Below the pieces are notes generated by a model. The model saw nothing but the letters and a program-made list of their open reading frames with translations, ran no database searches and was not told the DNA's origin. Both the position numbers and the translations under genes were made by a program. Below are positions 11,271-22,439 of a stretch of 64,000 bases of DNA, in pieces. The stretch spans positions 28,227,005 through 28,291,004 of the forward strand of contig CM057224.1 in the NCBI GenBank assembly GCA_029891385.1. Reading direction: 5' to 3'. Within the stretch, counting starts at the first letter, position 1, and every line of letters begins with the position of its first letter. Source of the stretch: Erythroxylum novogranatense (taxonomy: Eukaryota; Streptophyta; Magnoliopsida; Malpighiales; Erythroxylaceae).

Positions 11271-12040
11271 CGATAGACTTTGCAATTGCGCCTCTAATGG
11301 CCATCTTTACATGATGGAAGCAAGTTCCTTTTAGGGCGCTTCTTTGGTCTTCTTCTTGATGGCGCCTCCCTTTGGTTTCTTTGCCTTCTTCTTCTTTGGG
11401 TTCTTCTTCTTCTTGGACCCAAAAGATGAAGAAGCAACCACCAACACTTGCTTACTATCACTCTTGATAGTCGCTTCATTTGTCTTGAAAGCAGATTGAT
11501 CAGCTCAGGTATTGTAGTGGATATTTGGTTCATCCGATAGTTTAGCACGAACTGTGCATAACTGTCGGACAATCCAACCAGAATTAAGTCTATACTTAAT
11601 TCATGATCCATTGCAAAACCTAAGACGGCCAATCTCTCAATATAGCCATTCATCTTCGATGCGTCGCATGCCAGATGTCCCCGGAGCCATCTTAGTAGTG
11701 AAGAGAAGCCTTGAGGTCTCGAACCTTCGGACCGGGCTTGCTCGTCAAACAGCTCCTAAGATGAAAACTATAGTGTGAGCATCCATGGACTCGTCTTTTT
11801 CGCTCTCGGTGACATCGACGCAAGCATAATGCAAGTCGCCATGTCACCGCCCTTTAGATTCTTACTATATGCCTTGATCATCATCGAAGCATTGACGGCA
11901 GTGCATCCGGAGGCGAAAAATCTAGGATATATCCTGGACTTTCAGATCGAGAACTATTCTCGATTCCTTAACCATCGAAAATTCGGTCCAGTTAACTTGT
12001 TGGAATCCATAAGTGAGCGAAGATTCACACTTGACGACAT
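11271..12040 (-). pseudogene. Copia gag of the 9.6-kb element
   Basis: The reverse frame starts MSSSVNLRSLMDSNKLTGPN (ATG at 12040), then a UBN2 gag core with MATCIMLASMSP, ELFDEQARSE, MNGYIERLAVLGFAMDHEL and LVGLSDSYAQFVLNYRMN, a Lys-rich stretch, and a damaged zinc knuckle (CFHHVK, where the family has CFHCGKDGHW). Two or more frameshifts separate these blocks. It encodes the capsid protein; function is lost in this copy. Confidence 0.85.
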
Positions 12041-14155
12041 TTTCAAACAACCTACACGGATAGAGAGGAAGAATGTTAGAATAGGAATAGCTGCATAATC
12101 ATAAGGACTTGAATGATATGCAAAAAGCTCCCACTAGTTTCATAGAATCCATAACCCTCATTACGAATCCAAAGAAACAAAGTGACATAATGTCCTAGTG
12201 GGTCGATATCCGATATTGCTAAGAATGACCTTGGGTTTACCCAACAAGCCATAACTTAGGTCAATCGGTAGGTATCGAACATACCAATTGCATCATCGAT
12301 AACCGACATTGAGAATGACCTTGGATTTACCCAACAAGCCACCTTATGTCTCGGGAGGTATCAGATATACCAATTACATCTTAGACACAACTATCGATCA
12401 GTGCTATCAACTTGTTGATGTATGCACTTACATTGGTTATCAACTCTTTGATGCGCATACATCCGATGTATGCTACCCAATTTCACCTCTGTCCACGTTG
12501 ACCTTGAGTTTACTCAACAAACCAACGCCCAAAGTGAAAACCAACCCATTAATCAGAAAATCATATTTTCATGGTTTGAACATATCCGTATAGAGTGAGC
12601 TTGGGTTTACCCAACAACCCATCCCTATAAGAACTCTGGTTCTTACCATATTAATGGAAGGCGTTAGTTTTCATATACCGAGGAGGGATTTAGAAACTCT
12701 AGACTCCAAGCTGAAGGATCATAGTCACTAGGACTATATGGCATAATTTAGGTTTCATCAATCAAATTGAATCAATCCTTATAATCATCCATCATCCGTC
12801 ATCCAACCTGAGCATGTCACAAGTCGACTTTCATCAAATACAAGTCACCTTATGCTTCTGCCCACACACAAGTCGACTTGTCTGATATAAGTCGACTTAT
12901 GCAAAAACTTTGAACAAGTCGACTTATGTACAATACAAGTCGACTTATCCAAAAACTTTGAACAAGTCGACTTATGTACAATACAAGTCGACTTATCCAA
13001 AAACTTTGAACAAGTCGACTTATGTACAATACAAGTCGACTTATCCAACAAGAATTGCTATTATATCTAATCGGCTAATTCCTCAATCCATGCAATTCCA
13101 ATTCTCAACACCATCATACCTAGGGTAAAATCTGTAAATTGATGTATCAATGAACACTTCATGATCCATGAATGCCTTATATGGTCAAACCATACATGAA
13201 AAGCTTAAAATGAGTCAAAACTCATAAATATCCAAACAATTTAAGAACACCCAAATTCTCACCCTAAGCATCTCAAGCTAGTGTATACACTCTCAAAACT
13301 ACTCCGGCACTTGTCACAAAAATTGTGACGGCCAAAATAAGCAAGAAAATGAAATGTACTAACGAGACACAAATGTGACCAATTCGGCATTCAAAAATTC
13401 TTGGAAAAGCAACTTCAAGCAATTCAATTTGGCAATCATACTACATCAAGATAACACATTTTTAATCACATTAAAAATGCTGCAAGGCATTGGAATTGAA
13501 AAAGCAAACTCAATCAAGCCAAGCAAAACAGTCCCAACAATTTTCACCAAAACTGTCCAGTTCTGTACATTGCTTGAAATGATCAGTGAAACAATTTCAA
13601 TAAATTCTGAGAAAATTATATAGGTTACTACATGTTCAGAAAATGCTACCTGAATATTTTCAGGATTTTAGGCCATCAAAAACTCAGTCAACCAAAATAA
13701 CAAATCCGATTAAAATTCTGTGTTCATCAACACAGCAATTCCCAACAGCATAGAATAAAATCGAAAATAAATATCCAATCACCTTGAAATCCAATTTCCA
13801 TGCTCACAGACATTCACCAACATCTTAGAGACATGTAGGTGAAGGAAAATCCAGAAAAAGATTTTTCTATAATTTATTCTTGATTTTATACTACTGCCTG
13901 TTCACAGAATCGTTTCAAAAACAGCATCTGTAAGCTTAGGGAAATAATTAGCAAAACTTTATCTAATCAAATCGATAAATTATGAAAATTCATAGACATA
14001 TTCTCTAACATGTTATGAACATTCCTGGGAAGAAAAATTTCGAAAACCCTATCTATATAGCAATTCGAAAATTGGACAGCAAGCATGCATCAACATCACA
14101 AGCAATTAGGGTTTATGATCTAGCTTTAGTTAAAGCTTCATACACGACACCAGTC
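12041..14155 (-). other. Long untranslated leader of the 9.6-kb Copia
   Basis: About 2.1 kb between primer site and gag with no recognisable protein. It contains a repeated phrase 'TGACCTTGG[GA]TTTACCCAACAA' near 12228, 12311 and 12596, and the AAGTCGACTT array at 12821-13042. Short open frames over that array are simple translations of the repeat. Confidence 0.7.
12821..13042. repeat. AAGTCGACTT palindrome array with 48-bp tandem unit
   Basis: The 10-bp perfect palindrome AAGTCGACTT occurs nine times, starting at 12821, 12870, 12889, 12916, 12937, 12964, 12985, 13012 and 13033. The last six form three copies of a 48-bp unit carrying two palindromes 21 bp apart. Confidence 0.95.
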
Positions 14156-14167
14156 GCTCTGATACCA
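14156..14167 (-). other. Primer binding site of the 9.6-kb Copia
   Basis: Reverse complement is TGGTATCAGAGC, one base from the LTR edge at 14169. Confidence 0.92.
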
Positions 14168-14168
14168 C

Positions 14169-15984
14169 TGTTGGAAAATCCCGGGAGGAACATCACATGT
14201 TCCAGCAGCGGAAACAAAAAAATTTTATTCCCGGGACCTTCCCCAAACCCAGGATCCCAGTGTCGGTATGAAAACTCAAACCTGAATAGCCAATAAAGAC
14301 TATCTCTAAAGGTATCCACGCAGAGATCAGAAAACCTAACCGGATCAAACACTTTTGACCCGGGAATAGCTAGAACAGAATAAGAGCTGCTAGACCCTAC
14401 CTCTGTCCTGGAGAGCTTGAGAAAACGTTGAAACCTTGTGCTTGGAGAAGGAGAAGTCGATGGTTACTTAAGGAGAAGAAGAAAATGAACCTTTTAAAGC
14501 AAAGCTTAACTATTAAGCTTTCATCTTCTGTTCCTTTCTAAAACCTACGAACCATCATCTTCTTTTTACATGTATATAAGTCTTTTAACTTTTAAAAGAC
14601 TAAGCATGAGATGATGCCATGTGGAAGCTTCATTACCATTCATTTATTTAACTAATTAAATAAACAAACTTTGACTTTTCAATGGCTTTATCTCTTCTCC
14701 TTTCCAACGCACATGTACATATATATATATAATAATTAATTAATTAATTACTTAATTAATTAATTAGAATATATTTGCTAAGGTCCATCCAACTGAGGTC
14801 GGTCCTATCGGCTCTCGGCCCCGATCTTTAAAACAACTCCTAAACATTTTTAGCAATATTGATGTCGCGATCTCATCGGACATATCCCAATCCATTGGGA
14901 TCCATTTAATCCTAATGCTCTCCATAATTGGAACTCGTCCAATTACTATTTTACAGATTCTCTGAGTCACTCTTATGCGTGTGACCCTTTAGGTTCCGGT
15001 TATGTTGGCCACTTAGATTAACAATTAATCTGAGCAAGTCATGAGCGGTATCTAGCAACACATCATGACCCCCAATTGACCGGAAAGTAATCGGTTTGAT
15101 GAATTCATCACGAACGGATCACAAACCCTTCCATAGACAATTACCGTGCAATTCGTCCTTTCATCATCCTATACCCCACTTGGTTATGAGTATGGCTAAT
15201 ATGTCAACTCTTACTAGACTAAGTCTAGCCCAAGTGAAATCAGTTCCTGTCTGATGACTCATTACTTTATATGTCCATGAAGACACTCTTCATGACATAG
15301 TCATGCTCTGGCCAGAGACTTAAAGTAATGATCCTGACAAGAGGCCAGGGTATCTCTTCATTCTCACGTAGTGATGAATCCTTTATTGGCTACTCAATTA
15401 CCTTGAATACCTCAAACTGTACTCCAAGCACCACCCTATGAGTAACCTCCGAAGGCCACAGGAATGGAGTCAAAGTCAGGATCAAGATTCAAGATATCCT
15501 CGAGTACCTCAAGTCTAAGGATACTTGCACCATTGCTATGATGAGATTATCATGACATTAAATCCATGTGATGATCTCATGGCAGTCATCCAATGAACTT
15601 ACTACCACTAGTAAGCATCCATATGTCAACTCTAAATATCTCGATTTACAATTTCGAGATCCACCGCTGATCCAATCAAGGAGGATGACATATGCTAGTC
15701 ATCCGGATTAATGATGTCCAGCCTCATTAATCCTATGACTAGGAAAATTTAGATATCTTGACATAATTGCACATGATAGGAATCTCAGGATTATAATCAC
15801 ATCATAATTTCCTTCATGCTATGTCATATATCATGGACTTCATTAATTTGATTAAAGATCAATATCAATTCATAAAGAACATCAAATAAATGAAACATGC
15901 CTTTCTTTATTTATTCATAAAGTCTGCACATGACTATGAACAAAAAGCGCTAAAGGGGATTGCCTTTAGGGCACTACTCTAACA
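14169..15984 (-). mobile_element. 5' LTR of the 9.6-kb Copia
   Basis: 1816 bp with the same ends as 6347-8174 and high similarity throughout. It is followed by the target duplication ACATG and then LINE sequence. Confidence 0.93.
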
Positions 15985-15989
15985 ACATG

Positions 15990-16700
15990 ATGTTATCCCG
16001 TATAATTTCACTAGGTAAATAGGCACCTTGTGAAATGTTAATATATTTGTTAAGACCTCTTTCATTCTTTAAGCCAAGATCTTAACAATGATCTTATACA
16101 CTGTGTTATAACAAGAAATAGGTCTGAAGTCTAAAAAAGTTCTTTGTTCTCCATTCTTTAGAGTTACAAAGGTGTGATTAGTTTATGATAACATTTGAAC
16201 ATTGTTGAAGAATTCTAGAATGACATTAACTACCATATTCTTTATTAAATGTTAGGATTTATTGAAGACATGAGGGTTGAATCCATCAGGTCTAGGTGCC
16301 TTGTTTAGATTTAAAGATCTTTAGACAATCTCAAGCTCTAGACATATAATAGGCTTGCTAAGTAAATCAGCATTTATAAGACTAATCTTGTCTATTATGA
16401 TTTCACTTTGAAGATACTTGAAAAGGTAGCATTCGTAGGAGAAGACAAGATATTTGAAAGCAACATGAAGTGACGAATCCTAAGAATCAAGAACCAGATT
16501 GTTGAGCTATAATGAAATGACTATATTTGAGTTTCTCTTGTTTATGCCAGCTTTGTGGAAAAAAGTTGCATTTTATCTCCACACTTCATCCAATCCATCC
16601 TAGATCTTTGTTTCATGCGAGAATAATCATAGAAGATAGCACTAGAAAGATGTTGCGTAGCAACTTTTTCCTAGCAAATCAATCTTTAGGTGATTCTTAG
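15990..16700 (-). pseudogene. LINE (L1-type) ORF2 fragment, N-terminal reverse transcriptase side
   Basis: Reverse translation gives the L1 order: a WLKEGDRNTKFFH-like block near 16550-16600, then PDGFNP near 16280, FRPISCYNTVYKI near 16110 and VLTNILTFHKVP near 16040, reaching DNIMLM at the Copia insertion. The frame then continues at 6341 with LIKTYTKRRGSRN. Multiple stops and shifts make it a fossil. Confidence 0.82.
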
Positions 16701-16784
16701 ATATTTTATGACCAATGAACTTTAGTATACTCGTTAATATATATCATTATGTTTAAACCATAAGCATCACATTTTATGAGTAAC

Positions 16785-16832
<48 letters not shown>
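16785..16832. repeat. (TTA)n microsatellite
   Basis: Sixteen uninterrupted TTA units. Confidence 0.95.
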
Positions 16833-16833
<1 letters not shown>

Positions 16834-17822
16834 ATTTGATATTTATGAAAACTTTATAATTTGATAACTTTGGTATCTAACAAATGATTCATTACATAAA
16901 TATCAAACTAAATATATTATTATCATTAAATATGATATACCACTAATTTATTATTAATATAAAATAATTTCATAATAAGAAAAGCAGAATGTATTTATGC
17001 AATAATTAAAATAATATAATTTATATACTAAAGGATAAATATTACTATTATATTAATGTTTTTTTGAACATGTTTTCTTAATTCCTTCCTAAGTTAGTTT
17101 AGTTACTGAAGGCGTGTGGTTGTTTTGGTGGTCGGAATTTGGCTAGAGGTGATGGGTGATGATAAGTGAAAGTTTGGTCTAGTTTTGTGTTTCTCGGATT
17201 AGGAGTTAGCAATGGTTTGGTTTGTAATTTTCGACTACAAGGAATTTGGGGATGGTTCTAAAGGCAAAATTGTAGAGCAAGAAGTCAACTACAACTTTGG
17301 TGAACGAAGTTTCATATTTTGATGTATGTGTGAAAAGTTATGGATGAGATAGTGAAATTGGTCAAGAATGATACTATTTTGGGAAAGGAAGAAGAAAATT
17401 GAGAAAAACATGGAAGATTTTGGAAAACTAACAAACCTTTATTCTATTTTCAGTAAATAGACAACCCAAGAGCAAATTGACACTAAATTTGAGAATAATA
17501 CTCAAGAGTTTTCATTCATAAAATTCTACTTCTCAAAAGGAAACAAAACATGACTTAAATAGAAAACTTAGCTAAAAGGAAAGTGGAGAACCACATGATT
17601 TAGTTTCTCACCTCCTAATGGATTCTTAATGAAACATTCATAACAAAAAAAAAAAACTATCCATAATTGTCCACTATACATGTATTAATGTGAAAAATTA
17701 AGGATAGGAATTAAAACACACTAAATAAGCATTAAACACATTAAATAGGAAACTTATGGGCAATGAATTGCTGTTACTGAAAACGTACATAGGTTGAAAT
17801 ATTATACCTTCTCTTGGCCAAG

Positions 17823-18056
17823 TCAAGTTATAGGACAACAGGTGACTTGATTTTGGCCGAGAACCTTCTCCCCTGTGGGCTCCATTTGGACTTCAAGATC
17901 ATCAACTTGGACCAAGGCTTTAGAGTCCCCAAAAGGTTTCCATAAAGCTTGGTATTGTAGGAGAATGTTGAGGCCAACTTCTTCTAACTCTTCATCCTCT
18001 TTGGCCGGTTCTTCTTCTTCTGGGGCTCCAAAGTCCATGTTGGACATATCTTCCAA
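17823..18056 (-). CDS. Unidentified acidic open frame, uncertain
   Basis: A 77-codon reverse frame begins MEDMSNMDFGAPEEEEPAKE and is rich in Glu. The frame stays open upstream (to about 18150) through a Lys/Pro-rich stretch, so the true start is unclear. I do not recognise the product. It could be an exon of an unknown gene or part of a decayed transposable element. The opposite strand is also open here, which lowers confidence. Confidence 0.2.
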   Translation of the reverse strand: MEDMSNMDFGAPEEEEPAKEDEELEEVGLNILLQYQALWKPFGDSKALVQVDDLEVQMEPTGEKVLGQNQVTCCPIT

Positions 18057-18824
18057 GGCTTTGTTTGATGGTCCTCCGTCATCCTCTCCCCTCTTTAAAG
18101 GCTTCTTCTTGGTCTTAGACTTGGGCTTGACGGTCCTCCATCAATTACATTAATATTCTTTTGCTTTTTATTTGTAATAGATAATATCTAGTTTTTAGTT
18201 ATGGAGATTATCTTTATCCTGAAAAGAATCTATAATTAATACAATAGTTAAAAAAGTAAGCATTTGTGTTTAACAAATACATATCAAATACCAGTGAAAA
18301 TTCTATGCTCTGAAAAAAAAATTTACAAACTGTCAACTAATTAAAATCCTAAGAAGTTTTCAACTCGTATTTTTTGGCAGCTAGAATTAAAGAGCTCCTT
18401 ATGTGAATTTCAACCTTAGCAACGGATATTTTGTTGGAGAATGAAATGTCAACCTAAGCAACGGTTGGATACCCTTAGCTAAAGCCTAAATCAAAAGCTA
18501 TAAATGGATTATGAGCTTAATTTCAGCAAATATACGAATAATAAATAAATAAACCGATACAAAATTTGGTTAATAGAATAATTTAATTTAAATATTTTAA
18601 ATAAAAACGTTAAGATTAAAAATAAAAAGACCCCCCAATTCAAGGTGGGACCCATTTCATTCTTTTGCTTGCCTGTGACGTCTAAGAACAGACCAGCTGC
18701 CCCTGTGTCTGTCTACAAACCCAACTACAAAAACCCAACCCTACCCCCCCGGTTCACCAGCAAAACTCCTCTTTCTGGCATTTTCACCAACAATAAAGGA
18801 ACGTTTCTTTCTTTTTTCACAGAA

Positions 18825-19489
18825 ATGGCGAGACCACAACAGCGGTTTCGAGGTGTCCGCCAAAGGCATTGGGGTTCTTGGGTATCCGAAATTCGTCACC
18901 CTTTATTGTAAGATTAAAACTTTCCGTTGAAAGCAACGTATGTTTCAACATTCTATTTCCGACACTCGAACTTATTCCCCCCTTATTTTTTGGTTTCTGC
19001 AGGAAAACTAGAATTTGGCTAGGCACATTTGAGACTGCCGAGGACGCTGCACGGGCCTATGATGAAGCTGCCCGGCTCATGTGTGGACCAAGGGCAAGAA
19101 CAAATTTCCCTTATAACCCAAATGAATCACAATCATCGTCATCGAAAGTTCTGTCCGCCACTTTGACAGCTAAATTGCACAGATGCTATATGGCCTCCCT
19201 ACAGATAACGAAACAACGAACATCAACCCAAGAGCAACACAAAAAGACACCATTTTTACTTGTCAACGCTACACCAAATGACATTGCCACCAACAATGAA
19301 GAATTTGTCACTCATGTGCCAGAGAAAACGCCAGTGCAAACCCCAGAGACACAGGCAAACTGGGATATCAAGAACACTACCCAGCAGTTTAAACCGCTTG
19401 AAGAGCATCACATAGATCAAATGATTGAAGAGTTGCTTGATTACGGATCAATTGAACTATGTTCTGCTGTTTCTTCTCAACAACTGTGA
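18825..19489 (+). CDS. ERF003: AP2/ERF transcription factor, ERF003-like (group V)
   Basis: Two exons, 18825-18907 and 19003-19489, with a 95-bp GT-AG intron, give 189 residues. The AP2/ERF DNA-binding domain covers residues 7-64, opening [20 protein letters not shown] and containing the [19 protein letters not shown] helix. The intron splits the codon for Leu28 inside the domain, as in SHINE/ERF003 genes. The N-terminal MARPQQRF start and the C-terminal motif [16 protein letters not shown] match what I recall of Arabidopsis ERF003; the middle is Ser/Thr/Gln-rich and variable. Expected role: nuclear activator-type regulator binding GCC-like elements, in the clade that includes cuticle regulators. 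Without splicing, exon 1 would stop shortly after the splice site. No TATA box sits at a normal distance; the upstream 200 bp are C/A-rich. Retrotransposon DNA begins about 2 kb on either side. Confidence 0.93.
18908..19002 (+). other. Intron of the ERF003-like gene
   Basis: Starts GTAAGA and ends TTTCTGCAG after a T-rich stretch; removal joins TT|G to restore Leu28 and the AP2 frame (L-L-K-T-R-I-W-L-G). Confidence 0.92.
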
Positions 19490-20640
19490 TTTACAGCCCT
19501 AAACGTCACCATCTTTAGCATAGTCATTAGCCAACGGCAGTCATTTGCTAATTTAACCGCCTCCGTAGCCTCTTAAGTCACTTTAGTACTCGGACTCCTA
19601 TCCCCTAGGCGAGTCATATCAGGATGCTTAGTGTACAGTTAAATATGTCAGAATTTATCATGTTCTATGAATTGTGTCTTAGTTCCGGTGGAAGATAAAT
19701 TGCATTAGTTCTGCTGCTTCCTGAAGAAAATTTGGGCTCAATAGCCATCCATGTCAAATGGGAAAGTGATTAAGCATTATGATGCAAAATGGTCCAACAT
19801 GATTCCACTTCCAGCATTTAATTGCCATATGAACAGTACATGAACGGAGTAATGAAACCGGCAGTCCCTGCTCTTGCTGCTTTTTCAGAACGCAATTTCC
19901 AGAATCAATGATGCTTAAACTGGTCCGGCTCACTGTCGGATAGTAAGCAAAACTGTTTCCTCTAAGATCTCCCAAACGTTCACCTTCTCTGTTTACGAAG
20001 GACTCAAGAACAGGATCCTAGGAAGTTTCAATTGGTGAAAATGTAACCGTTTGTTTAATTTATACTACCTTTATTAATGATCACCGGATAGAATTGATAA
20101 CAAGAATATTAAGAGTGCTGAAAGAATCTTCCTTGAAATGATGAAGTACGAAAGCAACTAAGTTCCAGCAAAAACTGGAAAACGCCTTGCAATTGCACAG
20201 AACTTGTGTCAAAAGTTGTAGGAAAAAGAACGGAAAGAATTTGGTGGCCACTGTGAATTTGGATCCTGAGATCTTTTCACATGTGAAATCCGGAACAATT
20301 AAATGCTCTACCCAGAGCCTGCGAGAACTGCAGCAGATATCGTATTCCTTAGTAAGTAGCAATGTCGATTATTTCCTTTGGAAACATAAGTTGGAGTTCC
20401 CTTGTGAAATGTTGGGTTCGACAGGATTTTGGAATTATGCAAACAGAGACTGGCTCTGGAGTTGAGATTGCTGGTCGATAAACAAAAAAGGGACTGAATG
20501 TGACAGAAATTAAAATGCATTTTTTTTCTTTGGTTTCATAGGCTCTTTGTACGAGCAGAAGTGACGCACATTTTTCAAGAAGTTCTTTGGTTGATAAGTT
20601 TAGGAAGAGTTAAAGGATAAAAAATAAAAAAAGAGTAGTT
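19490..20640. other. ERF 3' flank and an unassigned low-repeat stretch
   Basis: The first 200 bp are probably the ERF 3' UTR. The rest has higher GC than the surroundings and no transposon signature. On the reverse strand a frame from about 20018 down to 19754 follows a possible splice acceptor (TTCCTAG) and reads DPVLESFVNREGERLGDLRG onwards. I do not recognise it. It may be the last exon of an unknown gene or chance. Confidence 0.35.
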
Positions 20641-21825
20641 AGTTACAATGTTATGAATACTGCATCGGGTTGATCGGATTGAACTACAGAACAATCTGAT
20701 CTGGGTATCGGTTAAGATCGCAAGATCTGCTTTGATATTTTTAAATTTATAAAATAGTCCTAAATTTTTAAAATTGCAAAATAGTCCATATTAATATATA
20801 TTATACAATTGTACTGTATAACATCAACCCATAAATATAATTAATTTTAAAATATATAAATTTTGATTTAATAATTGAAAATATATAAAATAAATATTAG
20901 TTTATAAATAATAATTTTAAAATTATTTATTTTGAAAATAAAATATTTGTATTAATACTTTATTAATAAATATTATATAAAATATTAAAATAAATTTAAA
21001 TAAAAATAATTTATTAGTAATAATTTATTAGTAATTAAAATTAAAATATTTTATTTTAAGTTTTATTTAATTTATAATTATTATTAGTAATAAAATATTT
21101 ATTATTATTTTAAAAAGTTTGAAAAAAAGGAGGGAATGAGAGGGAGGGAAGAGATTTTGAAATTTTTTAAAATTTTGCAAAAAAACCCCTAAATTTTTTA
21201 AAATTTCCTAATCAAATTAGATTTGACCGGTATTTTGAATACTGGCTTAGTCGATCGAGTATTTAAATCCGGTACCAAAACTTAAATTTCTATGCACGGA
21301 TTTAGATCGAAACAGATGCGTCTTAAATAATCTCTACTTAGATTTGATGTAAATCCAAAACACTGGTTAGTTATTGATTATTATTATAGAGGCAATAGTT
21401 TATCTCAGTTTTAAGAAATTTTTCATACCCTTCATTTAATAGATGAATAAAATTTATTCATTAGCAATGACTATTTTTAAAAATATTTTAATACTAATTT
21501 ATTAAATATAATTAATTAATTTTATATTATAATTAATCAAAATATAAGTAATTCATTAATTACAATATAATTAATTAAAATATAATTAATTCATTAATTG
21601 AAATAATATAATATAATATAATTAAAATAATATTATTTATTTATTTATTATAATTAATTAATTAATTAAAATATAATTCATGACTGAATTTTACAAAGAG
21701 AAGAGGATTTTACATGAAACTACGTATGTAGAAATATCACAGCAAAATGAACGAGCTGAAAGAAAACATCAAAACATTCCAAATATAGCAAAAGCATTAA
21801 AAATTTAAGCTAACTTGCCTATCAA
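20641..21825. other. AT-rich spacer, possibly a decayed non-autonomous element
   Basis: Very AT-rich, with TTAATTAA-type words at 21480-21670. Two similar blocks, GAATACTG followed by a GATCG word, near 20654 and 21236 flank the interior, together with repeated 'CCTAAATTTTTTAAAATT' phrases. No coding content seen. Confidence 0.35.
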
Positions 21826-22190
21826 AATTTAGGCAGATTGTGTTCTCTATGTGGTATGCCTAATAAACCATATTCCGTCTCTCTTTTCCTACAAATATCC
21901 TTATTTTATCATTTGTGGTATTGATCTTGACCTAACCTCCTTAAGAGTACCAGTTGTCTTTGTTTTGCTTCCATTAAAAAAGATTATGGAGGAATGTTTG
22001 ATACTAGGATAAGGAAATATATGCTTCTTGGTTTTTCTATAGGTACTAAAGGTTATAAGGTGTTTAAAGTCAATTCCAAACACTTTATCATGTCTAAAGA
22101 TGTGATATTCTATGAAGACAAGTTTCCCTCCTTACCTCTTCAACAAATTCAACTATTTCTTCTCCTATTCCACCCACTCACTTAACTTTA
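21826..22190 (+). pseudogene. Copia integrase C-terminal fragment
   Basis: The forward frame at 21994-22185 reads FDTRIRKYMLLGFSIGTKGY then KVFKVNSKHFIMSKDVIFYE, matching the conserved Copia segment that follows the integrase core. Upstream, across a frameshift, an ADCVLYVVCLINHIPS block fits the end of the core. It is an isolated remnant. Confidence 0.8.
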
Positions 22191-22235
22191 CCATTTGATG
22201 AGTCCTTTCCAACACTCTCACCCTTTATACATTTA

Positions 22236-22433
22236 TTATCTACACTCCACATGTTGGACCCCACACCCCACCCGTAGGTATTTGAGGGTTATACCCTCAG
22301 CGTGTTTGCGGGTTATACCACGGCATCCAACCTTAATCAGTATTATCCCCTCTGGCCTTAGGTGAGTTCTAGCCCTCGAATCCAAGACCTCAGGGTTTTG
22401 TTCCACCACTCCATTCAAACCAATTTCCTTCAT
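22236..22433 (-). mobile_element. Candidate tRNA-derived SINE
   Basis: In reverse sense it has GTGGTGGAAC, then a B-box-like GGATTCGAGGGC followed by AGAACTCACC, then runs such as GGTATAACCC...GGGTATAACCC and a GGGTGGGGTGTGGGG tail. The B-box and CTCACC block resemble plant tRNA-type SINEs. The A box is not clear, and no target duplication or tail could be fixed. Confidence 0.35.
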
Positions 22434-22439
22434 TTAAGC

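Larger units (their letters stand above)
6347..15984 (-). mobile_element. Complete Copia retrotransposon, 9.6 kb, BARE/Angela-like size
   Basis: A full-length reverse-strand element: 5' LTR 14169-15984, primer site 14156-14167, gag, protease, integrase, reverse transcriptase/RNase H, polypurine tract 8175-8187, 3' LTR 6347-8174. It is flanked by the 5-bp duplication ACATG (6342-6346 and 15985-15989) and interrupts a LINE. The 1.8-kb LTRs, long leader and domain order fit the Angela/BARE lineage; the lineage name is inference. The coding region has many stops and shifts, so it is structurally complete but not autonomous as read. Confidence 0.93.
16701..18640. other. Intergenic DNA, no recognisable gene
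   Basis: AT-rich spacer between the LINE and the ERF gene. It holds a TTA microsatellite (16785-16832) and an unidentified open frame (17823-18056). I see no transposon ends. Confidence 0.6.

Noticed and set aside
12821..13042. Regularly spaced palindromes suggestive of a CRISPR array
   Set aside because: Spacers are themselves repeated, there are no cas genes, and the locus is inside a plant retrotransposon leader.
12845..13128. Repetitive peptides (KSTYVQYKSTYPKTLN on one strand, DKSTCIVHKSTC on the other)
   Set aside because: Both are direct translations of the 48-bp non-coding tandem repeat; open on both strands because the unit length is a multiple of three.
18645..18911. ERF start at an upstream ATG (18645)
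   Set aside because: The extra 60 residues are Pro/Thr-rich 5' UTR translation; the family protein starts at the ATG at 18825 (MARPQQRF).
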